A stretch of DNA of 64,000 nucleotides, taken from contig NZ_CP097127.1 in assembly GCF_023330665.1 (NCBI RefSeq), positions 1-64,000 of the forward strand. Direction: 5' to 3'. This DNA is from Conexibacter sp. S30A1. GTDB taxonomy: Bacteria; Actinomycetota; Thermoleophilia; Solirubrobacterales; Solirubrobacteraceae. Within the stretch, counting starts at the first letter, position 1, and every line of letters starts with the position of its first letter. A program made the translations under genes and the position numbers. Below the pieces are notes generated by a model. It searched no databases, was not told the origin of the DNA, and saw only the letters and a program-made list of their open reading frames with translations. Below, one piece after another: positions 9,601-18,400 of the stretch.

Positions 9601-10081
9601 GCGCGATGAATTTGTAAGGCGCTACGGCGACCTGTCGCCGCTTGGCACGATCGACTATCTCTACGGTCTCACGCCGGGGGTCGAGGCGTCGGTCACCGTA
9701 ACTCGCGGCGTCCAGTTATACGTCGGCCTGGAGGCGATCTCGGAAGCCGATGACCACGGTTACCGGACGGTCATGGCGACGCTCAACGGCCAGCTGCGTC
9801 CGATCATCGTGCGCGATCAGAGCATCCAGGTGGCGGTTCGCGAGACGGAGAAGGCCAATCCGGAGAACCCGGGGCACATTGCCGCGCCGTTTGCCGGCAG
9901 CGCCACCGTCAAGGTGCTTGAGGGTGAGCGCGTGGAGGCCGGCCAGCCGGTCGCGATGATCGAGGCGATGAAGATGGAGGCGACGATCACGACCCCGATT
10001 TCGGGGACGGTGACGCGCGTGCTGTTGCGTGAGACCGGACATGTCGAGGCGCGCGACCTGATGCTCGAGATAGCCCCTTAG
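6656..10081 (+). CDS. pyc: Pyruvate carboxylase
   Basis: A single-chain biotin enzyme that converts pyruvate plus bicarbonate and ATP to oxaloacetate (anaplerosis). About 1141 residues hold three domains. The biotin carboxylase domain (about 1-460) has KILVANRGEIAIRAFRA, the Gly-rich loop AVAGGGGRGMR and EMNPRIQVEHTVTEE. The carboxyltransferase domain (about 540-850) has TTFRDAHQSLLATRLRT, the active-site IKDMAGLL and HTHDTAGGQ. The C-terminal biotinyl domain carries the biotin lysine in IEAMKMEA near residue 1106. The start at 6656 (MNQSVFEKIL) matches family length; an in-frame ATG at 6647 would add three residues. It is divergent from the HAD gene, with a 63-base gap. Confidence 0.95.
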   Translation: MNQSVFEKILVANRGEIAIRAFRAAYELGVRTVAVYTWEDRASLHRQKADEAYLIGERGHPIRAHLDIDEIIRVAKLSGADAIYPGYGFLSESPELAQAAIDAGLTFIGPTPAVLERAGNKVTAKQHAIAAGVPVLASSPATTDIQTLLDAADEIGFPVFTKAVAGGGGRGMRRVETREELRAALESAMREAQAAFGDPSMFIEQAVLRPRHIEVQILADAGGETIHLYERDCSLQRRHQKVVEIAPAPNLDPAVREAILADAVTFARSIGYLNAGTVEFLLDTRGARAGRHVLIEMNPRIQVEHTVTEEVTDVDLVQSQIRIAAGETLADLGLTQESIRVRGAALQCRITTEDPWHDFRPDSGRITTYRSPGGAGIRLDGGTVNAGVYVSPHFDSMLAKMTARGPDFTAAVRRAKRGLAEFRIRGVATNIPFVQAVLEDPDFAAGDLSTSFIEERPQLLEPRESADRGTKVLSWLAHVTVNQPNGPNPGVIDPAAKLPALDAESPAPAGSRQALLALGPAAFAQALRAQRELAVTDTTFRDAHQSLLATRLRTRDLTQVLPHVARMTPQLLSVEAWGGATYDVALRFLGEDPWERLDALREALPNICIQMLLRGRNTVGYTPFPEAVTRAFVQEAARSGLDIFRIFDALNDVSQMRPAIEAVLETGSTVAEVAMCYSGDLMDPAEDLYTLDYYLRLAERIAETGAHILAIKDMAGLLRASAAERLVGALRERFPQLPIHVHTHDTAGGQLATLLAAARAGADAVDASSAPMSGTTSQPSLSSLVAATAHTELDTGLSLQAVCDLEPYWEAVRRVYRPFESGLAGPTGRVYRHEIPGGQLSNLRQQAISLGLGDQFEKVEDWYAAANRILGRPTKVTPSSKVVGDLALQLVAADADPEDFERHPERYDIPDSVIGFMAGELGDLPGGWPEPFRSRVLSGRDISGVGEQPLAEEDVTALAEAASPQTRRRTLNRLLFPGPTRQRDEFVRRYGDLSPLGTIDYLYGLTPGVEASVTVTRGVQLYVGLEAISEADDHGYRTVMATLNGQLRPIIVRDQSIQVAVRETEKANPENPGHIAAPFAGSATVKVLEGERVEAGQPVAMIEAMKMEATITTPISGTVTRVLLRETGHVEARDLMLEIAP

Positions 10082-10168
10082 GGCGCGTCGCAAAATCCGA
10101 GCCTGGGCCGGGAGCGAGGCGGGCGGCGGGCCCACCGGGTGGTTGACCGGACGACCTCACCCCGACCA

Positions 10169-11395
10169 TCAGTGCTGCAGGCGGCGCAGGAAGGATTCCA
10201 TGCCGTCGCTGAGGAGGTCGGGCGGCAGACGGCCGACGGTGTGGAAGTAGTAGCTGTCGAAACTCCACTTCATGAGGTGCGCGAGCGGTCCGTCGAGGGT
10301 CAGGTCCGTCGATCCGCCAAACAGCGTGTCGGAGAGGATCAGGGTGGCCTGGATGCCGCCTCGGTTGGCGATGCAGAACACCTCGGGGCGGTGCGGCGGG
10401 ATCTCGCCCTGGCCGGTCAGATCGTGCCGGATCGCGGCCGCTGCCACGTCGGCCTGCATCACCGCGATGTGGCCGAGCTTTGGCATCGCGAGCGCCGCGC
10501 AGTCGCCCGCCGCGTAGACGCGGTCGAGGTCGAGGTGGCGCATCGTCTTGTCGGTGGGGACGAACCCCTGCTCGTCGCCGAGGCGCTCGGAGCGCTTGAT
10601 CAGCGGGTTGCCGGAGTAGGGCGGGAGCACGATCGAGAGGGCGCTCTCCCAGCTCGTGCCGTCGCTGAACACGACCCCGCCTGCGTCGACGCGGGCGAGC
10701 ACCTTGCCGGTCTGCACCTCGATCCCGTGGCTGTGGACCAGCGGCTCGACGTCGGCGTGCACCTTGGGTCCGACGTCCTCGAAGAACACCTCGCCGGGGC
10801 TGAACACCCGCAGTGTCGCCTGCTCTCGTAGCCCGCGGCGGCGAAGCTCATGGTCGATCATGAACATGAGCTCGGCGACCGGACCCTCGCACGGCGCAGC
10901 GAGTCGGGGGGCATCCACGCGGCTTCCCCACACGCTGCGCGCCGAGCCGATCACGATCGGGCCGCCCCGGAACCGCTTGAGCGCGTCATACAGGCGTGGC
11001 GCCTCGACGTCGTCGCACACCGAGTAGCCATGTTCGCGAAAGCCCGGTATCGCGTCGTAGTCCTTGACCGCGCCGAGCGCTATCAGCAGGTGGTCGTAGG
11101 CGAGCGTCTCGCCGCCTGTCAGCAGGATCTGGCGCTGGTCGGCGTCGATCCGCTCGGCGGACTCGTTCACGAATCGCACGCCGTGGTGGGCCAGCAGCGG
11201 CGCTAGCGGGAAGCGGGCGTGATCGACGAGCTTGCCGGCTACTGCAACCTCAGGCAATGCGGGCCGGGCGAGGCTCGTTGCCCGTGCGTCGACAAGCACG
11301 AGCTCCACGCGCTCACCGAGAGCCTGGAGCCGATGCAGCGCTCGCAACCCGGCGAACCCGCCGCCGAGAATCACCACGCGCGCCCGGTCGCCCAT
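10169..11395 (-). CDS. FAD-dependent sulfide:quinone oxidoreductase-like flavoprotein
   Basis: A two-dinucleotide-binding-domain flavoprotein of 408 residues. The N-terminal FAD site is VVILGGGFAGLRAL, and a second FAD contact is the ATG-like VYAAGDCAAL near residue 295. Three cysteines sit where sulfide:quinone oxidoreductases carry theirs: C127 (YSVCDDVEAP), C169 (AAPCEGPVAEL) and C341 (EVFCIANRGG). A C-terminal amphipathic stretch (HLMKWSFDSYYFHTVGRL) could attach to the membrane. The SQR role (sulfide oxidation into the quinone pool) is inferred from this cysteine pattern; a type II NADH dehydrogenase relative is the alternative. The start at 11395 is chosen because family similarity begins at its second or third codon; a GTG sits one codon upstream. 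Confidence 0.68.
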   Translation of the reverse strand: MGDRARVVILGGGFAGLRALHRLQALGERVELVLVDARATSLARPALPEVAVAGKLVDHARFPLAPLLAHHGVRFVNESAERIDADQRQILLTGGETLAYDHLLIALGAVKDYDAIPGFREHGYSVCDDVEAPRLYDALKRFRGGPIVIGSARSVWGSRVDAPRLAAPCEGPVAELMFMIDHELRRRGLREQATLRVFSPGEVFFEDVGPKVHADVEPLVHSHGIEVQTGKVLARVDAGGVVFSDGTSWESALSIVLPPYSGNPLIKRSERLGDEQGFVPTDKTMRHLDLDRVYAAGDCAALAMPKLGHIAVMQADVAAAAIRHDLTGQGEIPPHRPEVFCIANRGGIQATLILSDTLFGGSTDLTLDGPLAHLMKWSFDSYYFHTVGRLPPDLLSDGMESFLRRLQH

Positions 11396-11599
11396 CACGC
11401 GACGGTAGCGGTCGCCCGCGGCACCGGCAACTCGGCCACAGCACTCGGCACATGCACGCCTCCTGCGCAACCAAGATGCGCAGCAGCCCTAACCGCAGCG
11501 GGCGTGCCCGAGTGTCTCACCAGAGATCTACTCTACGCCGGGTGGAACTGCAACATTTACCGATCATCTAATTGAGCGACGGTCCCCCGGGAGGCGCGG

Positions 11600-12706
11600 A
11601 TGAAGATCAGAGCGGCGGTACTGGAGGAGTTCGGCAAGCCGCTGAACGTGACCGAAGTCGAGCTCGCCGAGCCCCGCCAGGGCGAGGTGCTGGTGCGCCT
11701 GGCCGCCTGCGGGGTCTGTCACACCGACCTGTACACGGCCTCCGGTGTGGATCCGTCCGGGTACGCACCCTGCGTGCTCGGGCATGAGGGGGCAGGTGTT
11801 GTCGAGCAGCTCGGCGCCGGTGTCAGCTCGCTTGCGGTCGGCGACCACGTCGTCACCCTGTTTGCGCCCCAGTGCCGTGAGTGCGAGCACTGCAAGAGCG
11901 GCCGCACGAACCTGTGTCTGGCGGTCCGCGAGCAGCAGAACAGGGGCTACCTGCCCGATGGCACCACGCGACTCTCGCGCGACGGGGTGCCGATCAGGCA
12001 CTTCATGGGCACCTCGACCTTTGCGCAGTACACGGTGATGCCGGAGATCGCGCTTGCGAAGGTCAACCCCGAGGCCCCTTTTGAGGCGGCGTGCCTGTTC
12101 GCCTGCGGGCTATCGACGGGACTGGGGGCGGCGATGTACACCGCAGCGGTACGCGAGGGCTCGACCTGCGTTGTCTTCGGTGCTGGGATGGTCGGGCTCG
12201 GGGCCGTTGTCGGCTGCCGGCTGGCGCGGGCGCAGCGGATCATCTGTGTCGACCTCTCGCCCCAGCGGCTCGAGCTTGCGGCGGCGCATGGGGCCACGGA
12301 CACCTGGCTGGCTGGTCCCGACACGGTCGCGCAGATCCTCGAGCAGACCCGCGGTTTTGGCGCCGACTACACGTTCGAGGCGACCGGCCGCGTCGAGGTG
12401 ATGCGCCAGGCCGTCGAGTCGGCGCGCATGGGCTGGGGCCTGTGCACGGTGGCGGGCGTCGCGGGCAAGGGAGAGACGCTCGACGTGATCCCGCGCTGGC
12501 TGATTCAGGGGCGCCGGATCGCGGGCTCGTCCTTCGGTGGGGTCAGGGGCCGGGACCAGGTGCCGGAGCTGGTGGAGCGCTACCTGGCGGGCGAGATCGA
12601 CGTGGAGGCGTTCATCTCCCGCCGGATCGCCCTCGAGGACGTCAACCACGCCTTTGAGCTGATGGAGGCCCAGGACGGGATCCGCAGCGTGATCGAGTTC
12701 CGCTAG
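11600..12706 (+). CDS. Zinc-dependent alcohol dehydrogenase, class III-like
   Basis: A medium-chain zinc alcohol dehydrogenase of 368 residues that closely follows the class III (S-hydroxymethyl-thiol/formaldehyde dehydrogenase) pattern. The catalytic zinc site is CGVCHTDLYTASGVDP plus LGHEGAGVVE. The structural zinc lobe has four cysteines in CRECEHCKSGRTNLC. GTSTFAQYTVMPEIALAKV and the Rossmann motif GAGMVGLGAVVG follow. Formaldehyde detoxification through a small thiol such as mycothiol is plausible but inferred. A ribosome binding site, GGGAGG, lies at 11588-11593. Its TAG stop shares a CTAG tetranucleotide with the stop of the convergent pobA. Confidence 0.85.
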   Translation: MKIRAAVLEEFGKPLNVTEVELAEPRQGEVLVRLAACGVCHTDLYTASGVDPSGYAPCVLGHEGAGVVEQLGAGVSSLAVGDHVVTLFAPQCRECEHCKSGRTNLCLAVREQQNRGYLPDGTTRLSRDGVPIRHFMGTSTFAQYTVMPEIALAKVNPEAPFEAACLFACGLSTGLGAAMYTAAVREGSTCVVFGAGMVGLGAVVGCRLARAQRIICVDLSPQRLELAAAHGATDTWLAGPDTVAQILEQTRGFGADYTFEATGRVEVMRQAVESARMGWGLCTVAGVAGKGETLDVIPRWLIQGRRIAGSSFGGVRGRDQVPELVERYLAGEIDVEAFISRRIALEDVNHAFELMEAQDGIRSVIEFR

Positions 12707-13899
12707 AGCAGCGACTCAAGGTCAAGCGGCCAACCCGTGTAGGCCTCTGCCAGGTAGCGGCGCCCCGCCTCTGAGGAGACCACCGATTGGAGCTCTCCGA
12801 GCTGGCGGCGGCGATCAAACTCGCTTGCCTCCGGCGTCAGGTGCAGCATCTGCGTCATCCACCAGGAGAAGTGCTGAGCCTTCCACACCCGCTCGAGCAC
12901 GTCGGGCTCGTAGCTTTCGATCAGCGACCGGTCGCGCTTACGCATCAGCGCCCGCAGCGCCCGCGCGAGGACCACCACGTCGGCGATCGCCAGGTTCATC
13001 CCCTTTGCTCCCGTCGGGGGCACCGTGTGCGCGCAGTCGCCGACCAGCGCGACACGGCCACTGCTCAGGCTGCTGGCCACATAGCTGCGAAAGCGCAGCA
13101 CGTCGCGCTGAAAGATCGGCCCGCGGATCAGCGGATGCGGGGCGACGCGCGCCTCCAGGGCCTCCCAGATCTGCTCCTCGCTCCACGACTGCGGATCGAG
13201 GTCGGGGTCGCATTGCAGGTACATGCGCTGCACGGTGGCGCTGCGCTGGCTGATCAGCGCGAAGCCCTCGGGTGAGTTGCTGTAGATCAGCTCCGGTGCG
13301 CTTGCCGGCGCCTCGCAGAGGATTCCGAACCAGGCGAAAGGGTACTCGCGGAAGTAGCCCTCGCCCGCCGGGCCGGTGACGGCCCGGCGGGCGACACTGC
13401 GGGACCCGTCCGCGCCGACGACGAAGTCGGCCGTGATCGTGAGCGGCTCGCCGTCGGCGTCGGTGGCGAGCACGCGCGCGACCGCCCCGTCGTCCTCGAC
13501 GCGCACCGCCTCGGTCTCGAAGCGGAGCTCCTGGCCGTCGGCGAGTCGGGCGGCGATCAGGTCGCGCAGCACCTCGTGTTGGGGATAGAGCCACACGCTG
13601 CGGCCGGTGAGCGCCATGAAGTCGATCCTGTGGCCGGTGCCGGCGAAGCGCAGTTCGATCCCGTCGTGGCGCTGCCCGTCGCTCAGCACCCTGCTGCTTG
13701 CACCGGTTTGGCTGAGCAGCCTGACCGTGTCGGCCTCGAGGATCCCTGCACGGACGGTCGTCTGGATCGCCTCGCGTGTGCGCTTGTCAATCACGATCGA
13801 CTCGATCCCCGCGGCGCCCAGCAGATGCGAGAGCATCAGCCCGGCGGGGCCCGCGCCGACGATCGCCACCTGTGTGCGCGCGCTGCTCACCCCGGGCAT
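12703..13899 (-). CDS. pobA: 4-hydroxybenzoate 3-monooxygenase
   Basis: A class A flavoprotein monooxygenase that converts 4-hydroxybenzoate to protocatechuate, feeding the beta-ketoadipate pathway. About 398 residues show the FAD-binding [18 protein letters not shown], the DG motif VVGADGSRSVAR, and the second FAD motif VALVGDCAHTVPPTGAKGMN. The distinctive PobA segments TTVRAGILEADTVRLL and YPFAWFGILCEAPAS are present. The start at 13899 (MPGV) is preferred; a GTG at 13890 is three codons later. Upstream in-frame sequence reaching 14160 overlaps the marR gene and lacks similarity. It is divergent from a MarR-type regulator, with 45 bases between. No downstream protocatechuate pathway gene is in the window. 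Confidence 0.88.
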   Translation of the reverse strand: MPGVSSARTQVAIVGAGPAGLMLSHLLGAAGIESIVIDKRTREAIQTTVRAGILEADTVRLLSQTGASSRVLSDGQRHDGIELRFAGTGHRIDFMALTGRSVWLYPQHEVLRDLIAARLADGQELRFETEAVRVEDDGAVARVLATDADGEPLTITADFVVGADGSRSVARRAVTGPAGEGYFREYPFAWFGILCEAPASAPELIYSNSPEGFALISQRSATVQRMYLQCDPDLDPQSWSEEQIWEALEARVAPHPLIRGPIFQRDVLRFRSYVASSLSSGRVALVGDCAHTVPPTGAKGMNLAIADVVVLARALRALMRKRDRSLIESYEPDVLERVWKAQHFSWWMTQMLHLTPEASEFDRRRQLGELQSVVSSEAGRRYLAEAYTGWPLDLESLL

Positions 13900-13944
13900 C
13901 TTATGACCTGCCGCCCGCTGGCCAATACCCTTGAGCGACCGCCG

Positions 13945-14448
13945 ATGCCGGACCACAAGCTCGACTTTGACCCGATCGCCGAGGCCCGCCGCCAGTGGGA
14001 CCTGCACTGGGGCCAGCAGGCCGGCCCGCAGATGGTGGCGGTCACCTCGATCATGCGCGCCCAGCAGATCCTGATGGCGCGGCTGAACGCGCTGCTCGCG
14101 CCGTTTGATCTGAGCTTTCCGCGTTATGAGACGCTGATGGTCCTCTTCTACAGCCGTCACGGGGAGCTGCCGCTCGGCAAGCTCTCACAGCGGCTGCAGG
14201 TGCACCGTGCGAGCGTCACCAACGTGATCGACAAGCTCGAGTCCGGTGGGCTGGTCGTGCGGGTGGCGCACTCAAGCGACCGCCGCGCGACCCTCGCGCG
14301 CATCACCGACCATGGCCGCAGCGTCGCCGAGCAGGCGACACTCGCGCTCAACGAAGCTGGGTTTGGCCTCGGCGCCCTTGACCTGGGAGCCTGCGAGCAG
14401 CTCTTCGCGCTGATCGAGCCGCTGCGGCGCGACGCTGGCGACTACTGA
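13945..14448 (+). CDS. MarR-family transcriptional regulator
   Basis: A winged helix-turn-helix regulator of 167 residues. The recognition region reads LGKLSQRLQVHRASVTNVIDKLESGGLVVRVAHSSDRRATLARITDHG, the canonical MarR wHTH with the beta-wing DRR motif. The flanking helices would form the dimer interface. It is transcribed divergently from pobA across 45 bases, so it may control pobA in response to an aromatic acid. I see no clear palindromic operator in that gap. The start at 13945 (MPDHKLDF) begins the conserved fold. Confidence 0.85.
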   Translation: MPDHKLDFDPIAEARRQWDLHWGQQAGPQMVAVTSIMRAQQILMARLNALLAPFDLSFPRYETLMVLFYSRHGELPLGKLSQRLQVHRASVTNVIDKLESGGLVVRVAHSSDRRATLARITDHGRSVAEQATLALNEAGFGLGALDLGACEQLFALIEPLRRDAGDY

Positions 14449-14479
14449 CAGCGCCTCAGGGCTCGCTTCCCGCTGCCGG

Positions 14480-15337
14480 TCAGGCGCCGCCGTAGCTGTA
14501 GAACCCGCGTCCGCTCTTGCGGCCGAGGTGTCCGGCGGTCACCATCCGCTTGAGCAGTGGTGGTGCGGCGTATTCGGGCCGTCCGAACTCGTCAAGGAGC
14601 GAGTCGCAGACCGCTTGGAGCACGTCCAGGCCGATGAAGTCACACAGCGTGAGCGGTCCCATCGGGTGTCCGCAGCCGAGCTTCATGCCGGTGTCGATGT
14701 CCTCGCGGCTGGCGAAGCCCTCCTCGTACATGCGAACCGCCGCCATCAGGTAGGGGACCAGCAGGAAGTTGACCACGAACCCGGCGCGGTCCTTGGTGCG
14801 GATCGGCTGCTTGCCGATCTGCGCTGCGAACGCCTCTGCGTCGGTCACGGTCTGCGGGTCGGTGTCGATCGCCGCGACCACCTCGACCAGTTTCATCACC
14901 GGCACCGGCGAGAAGAAGTGCAGGCCGACCACGCGCTCGGGCCTGCGGGTGCGCGCGGCCAGCGCCGCGATCGGGATCGATGAGGTGTTCGAGGCCAGAA
15001 ACCGCGCTTGCGGCAACAGCGCGTCCAGCTGCTCGAAGAGCTTGCCCTTGAGCTCGGGGTCCTCGTAGACCGCCTCGACGAGCGCATCGGCCTGTGTCAG
15101 GTCTTCGATCGTGGTGGTGTAGGAGATGCGCGCGATCAGCGCGTCAGCCTCCTCGCGGCTGCGCTTGCCGGCCTCCACAGCGCGTGCCACAGAGACAGCC
15201 AGTCGCTCGCGTGAGCGCTCAAGCGGCGGGAGCTCGGGCTCAAAGACGGTCACTGCGACACCGGCGGCGGCGGCCGACTCCGCGATCCCGGAGCCCATGA
15301 AACCGGCCCCGACCACTGCCAATCGATCGATGCTCAT
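14480..15337 (-). CDS. hbd: 3-hydroxybutyryl-CoA dehydrogenase
   Basis: An NAD(P)-dependent 3-hydroxyacyl-CoA dehydrogenase of 285 residues, the usual length of the stand-alone Hbd/FadB2 enzyme. The Rossmann motif is LAVVGAGFMGSGIAESAA. The catalytic His is in VVGLHFFSPVPVMKLVEVV, with its Glu partner downstream. The C-terminal dimerisation domain has GFVVNFLLVPYLMAAVRMYEEG and LGCGHPMGPLTLCDFIGLDV. It is divergent from icmF across 102 bases that contain a perfect inverted repeat, which suggests co-regulation of four-carbon acyl-CoA metabolism. Confidence 0.92.
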   Translation of the reverse strand: MSIDRLAVVGAGFMGSGIAESAAAAGVAVTVFEPELPPLERSRERLAVSVARAVEAGKRSREEADALIARISYTTTIEDLTQADALVEAVYEDPELKGKLFEQLDALLPQARFLASNTSSIPIAALAARTRRPERVVGLHFFSPVPVMKLVEVVAAIDTDPQTVTDAEAFAAQIGKQPIRTKDRAGFVVNFLLVPYLMAAVRMYEEGFASREDIDTGMKLGCGHPMGPLTLCDFIGLDVLQAVCDSLLDEFGRPEYAAPPLLKRMVTAGHLGRKSGRGFYSYGGA

Positions 15338-15378
15338 GTCAGGATCATCTCGCTTGCGGGCTCCTCATGTGTGTCGGT

Positions 15379-15401
15379 GACCTTCAGATAGTTTGAAGGT
15401 C
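15379..15401. promoter_or_regulatory. Inverted-repeat operator between hbd and icmF
   Basis: GACCTTCA-N7-TGAAGGTC is a perfect 8-bp inverted repeat in the short divergent intergenic region. A TATTCT hexamer at 15405-15410 follows and could be a -10 for icmF. The symmetry is direct; use as a repressor site for both genes is inferred. No regulator gene is adjacent. Confidence 0.6.
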
Positions 15402-15439
15402 GCCTATTCTATTGTCATCTGCACTCTCGAGGAGACGGG

Positions 15440-18400
15440 ATGAGCGCGACACTGCCAACCGCAGAGCTTCCGCGCCAGGCGCGCCCTGACGCATCGCCGC
15501 TTCGCTTCATCACGGCCGCGTCGCTGTTTGACGGCCATGACGCTGCGATCAACGTGATGCGCCGCTTGATCCAGGATCACGGGGCCGAGGTGATCCATCT
15601 CGGCCACAACCGCAGCGTCGATGAGATCGTCCGCGCGGCGGTCCAGGAGGATGCTGATGCGATCGCGATCAGCTCCTATCAGGGCGGTCACATGGAGTTC
15701 TTCAGCTACATGCTCGAGCTGCTGCATGAGCGTGGTGCCGGTCACATCCTGGTCTTCGGTGGTGGTGGCGGCACGATCACGCTGGAGGAGATCGCTGAGC
15801 TCGAGCGTCGTGGGGTGGAGCGTGTGTATCACCCCAATGACGGGATGGCGCTTGGGCTTGTGGGGATGATCGATGACCTGATCGCGCGCGCCCGCGAGCA
15901 CCGTGACGCCACGGCCGCCACCGGCCTTGCGGTCACGCCCGACGCGGCCGCTGGCAGCGACGATCTGACGGTCGCGCGGGTGCTCTCCGCGCTCGAGGAC
16001 GGCCTGCTGGCGGAAGCGGAGCTAAAGCGGTTGCGTGCGGGCTGGGCGTCCGTCTCGCAGCGGGCGCCGGTGGTCGGCATCACCGGGCCCGGTGGGGCGG
16101 GGAAGAGCACGGTCACCGACGAGCTTTTGAACCGTTTCTCACAGTTTTTGCCGGAGCACCGGATCGCGGTGTTGGCGGTGGACCCGACGCGCAGGCGCAC
16201 CGGTGGCGCGCTTCTGGGTGACCGGATCCGGATGAACAGTCTGCGCAACGAGCGGATCTACATGCGCTCGCTCGCGACCCGGCAGAGCAACCGTTCCACC
16301 AGCGCGACCCTCGCTGACGCGCTCTCCTACCTCCGCGCCGGTGCGGGCTTTGACCTGGTGATCGTTGAGACCGCCGGCACCGGTCAGGGCGACTCGGAGA
16401 TCGTCGACCACGTTGATGTGCCGCTTTATGTGATGACCAGCGAGTTTGGTGCCGCCAGCCAGCTTGAGAAGATCGACATGCTCGACCTTGCGCAGCTGGT
16501 GGTGATCAACAAGGCGGATCGTCCGGCGGCGCAGGATGCGCTGCGTGATGTGCGCAAGCAGTGGCGTCGTAACCACGCCTCCTTTGAGCTTGCCGATGAA
16601 GAGCTGCCTGTCTACCCGACGGTCGCAAGCCGCTTTGCTGACCCTGGCCTCACCACCCTGTTCTTCGCCCTGTGTGAGCGGCTCGGCCTGCCCGCTGAAG
16701 CGCCCGCCACCGCCACCGCGCTCGCGCCGGCTCCCGAGCCGGCCGGCCCGGCCGGCGGTGCTCTGATCCCGCAGCCGCGGGTGCGCTACCTGGCTGAGAT
16801 CGCCGAGCAGGGCCGTTCGATCAACGTCGCGATCGAGCACGCCGCGCGGCGCGCCGCGCAGGCGCAGGCGTATCTGGAGGCGGTCAGGGCGCTTGGCGAC
16901 GATAGCCCGGTGGTGGCGGAGCTCGAGCGCCGCGCGCAACAGGCGCTTGCCGACATCGGTCCGGAGGCCCGGATGCTGCTTGAGGGCTGGGAGCAGCGGA
17001 TCGCCGCGATCACCGCGCCCAGCTACAGCTACGAGGTTCGCGGAGCGCAGGTGAGCGGCGATAACTACCGCCGCTCGCTGAGCGGGCTTCAGATCCCCAA
17101 GCTTGCACCACCGCGCATCGACGGTTGGGGGGACCGGCTGCGCTTCTTGATGAAGGAGAACCTGCCCGGCCACTACCCCTACACCGGTGGTGTGTACCCG
17201 TACCGCCGTGCCAGCGAGGAGCCGACCCGCATGTTCGCGGGCGAGGGCACACCGGAGCGCACCAACCGCCGCTTCCACTATCTCTCCCAGGGACAGCCCG
17301 CGGCGCGTCTGTCAACGGCGTTTGACTCGGTCACGCTGTATGGCGCCGACCCGCACGAGCGCCCTGACATCTTCGGCAAGGTCGGCAACTCGGGCGTGTC
17401 GGTCGCCACCCTCGATGACGCCAAGAAGCTCTACTCGGGCTTTGACCTGTGCGCAGCGTCGACGTCGGTGTCGATGACGATCAACGGGCCCGCGCCGATC
17501 ATCCTCGCGTTCTTTCTAAACGCCGCGATCGACCAGCAGGTCGAGCTGCATCTGCAACAGACCGGCCAGGTCGAGTCAGCGCAACGACGGATCCTGGAGT
17601 GGCTCGGCGACCGGCCCCGCCCGCACTACGCAGGCGAGCTGCCCGACGGCAACAGTGGGCTCGGCCTCGGGCTGCTCGGCGTCTCAGGCGACCTCGTGGT
17701 CGAGCGTGATGTGTATGAGCGGATCAAGGCCGAGACCCTGAGCACGGTGCGTGGCACCGTGCAGGCCGACATCCTCAAGGAGGACCAGGCGCAGAACACC
17801 TGCATCTTCTCAACCCAGTTCGCGCTGTCGATGATGGGCGATGTGCAGCGGTATTTCATCGACCATCAGGTCCGCAACTTCTACAGCGTCTCGATCAGCG
17901 GCTACCACATCGCCGAGGCGGGCGCCAACCCGATCACCCAGCTGGCGTTCACGCTCGCAAACGGCTTCACGATCGTTGAGTACTACCTCGCGCGAGGCAT
18001 GGCGATCGACGACTTCGCCCCCAACCTCAGCTTCTTCTTCTCAAACGGCATGGACCCCGAGTACGCGGTCATCGGCCGGGTCGCACGCCGCATCTGGGCA
18101 CGCGCGATGCGCGAGCGCTACGGCGCCTCGCCGCGCAGCCAGATGATGAAGTACCACATCCAGACCTCCGGTCGCAGCCTGCACGCGCAGGAGATCAGCT
18201 TCAACGACATCCGCACCACCCTGCAGGCGCTCTACGCGATCCTCGACAACTGCTCGAGCCTGCACACCAACGCCTACGACGAAGCGATCACCACTCCGAC
18301 CGAGGAGTCGGTCCGTCGCGCGATGGCGATCCAGCTGATCATCAACCGCGAGCTCGGGCTCAACCAGACCGAGAACGCGCTGCAGGGCTCCTTCATCATC

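Noticed and set aside
16139..17278. Long minus-strand open frame of 379 codons inside icmF
   Set aside because: It is antisense to a gene with clear B12, GTPase and mutase motifs; the translation is Arg/Gly/His-rich with no motif, as expected for a shadow frame in GC-rich DNA.
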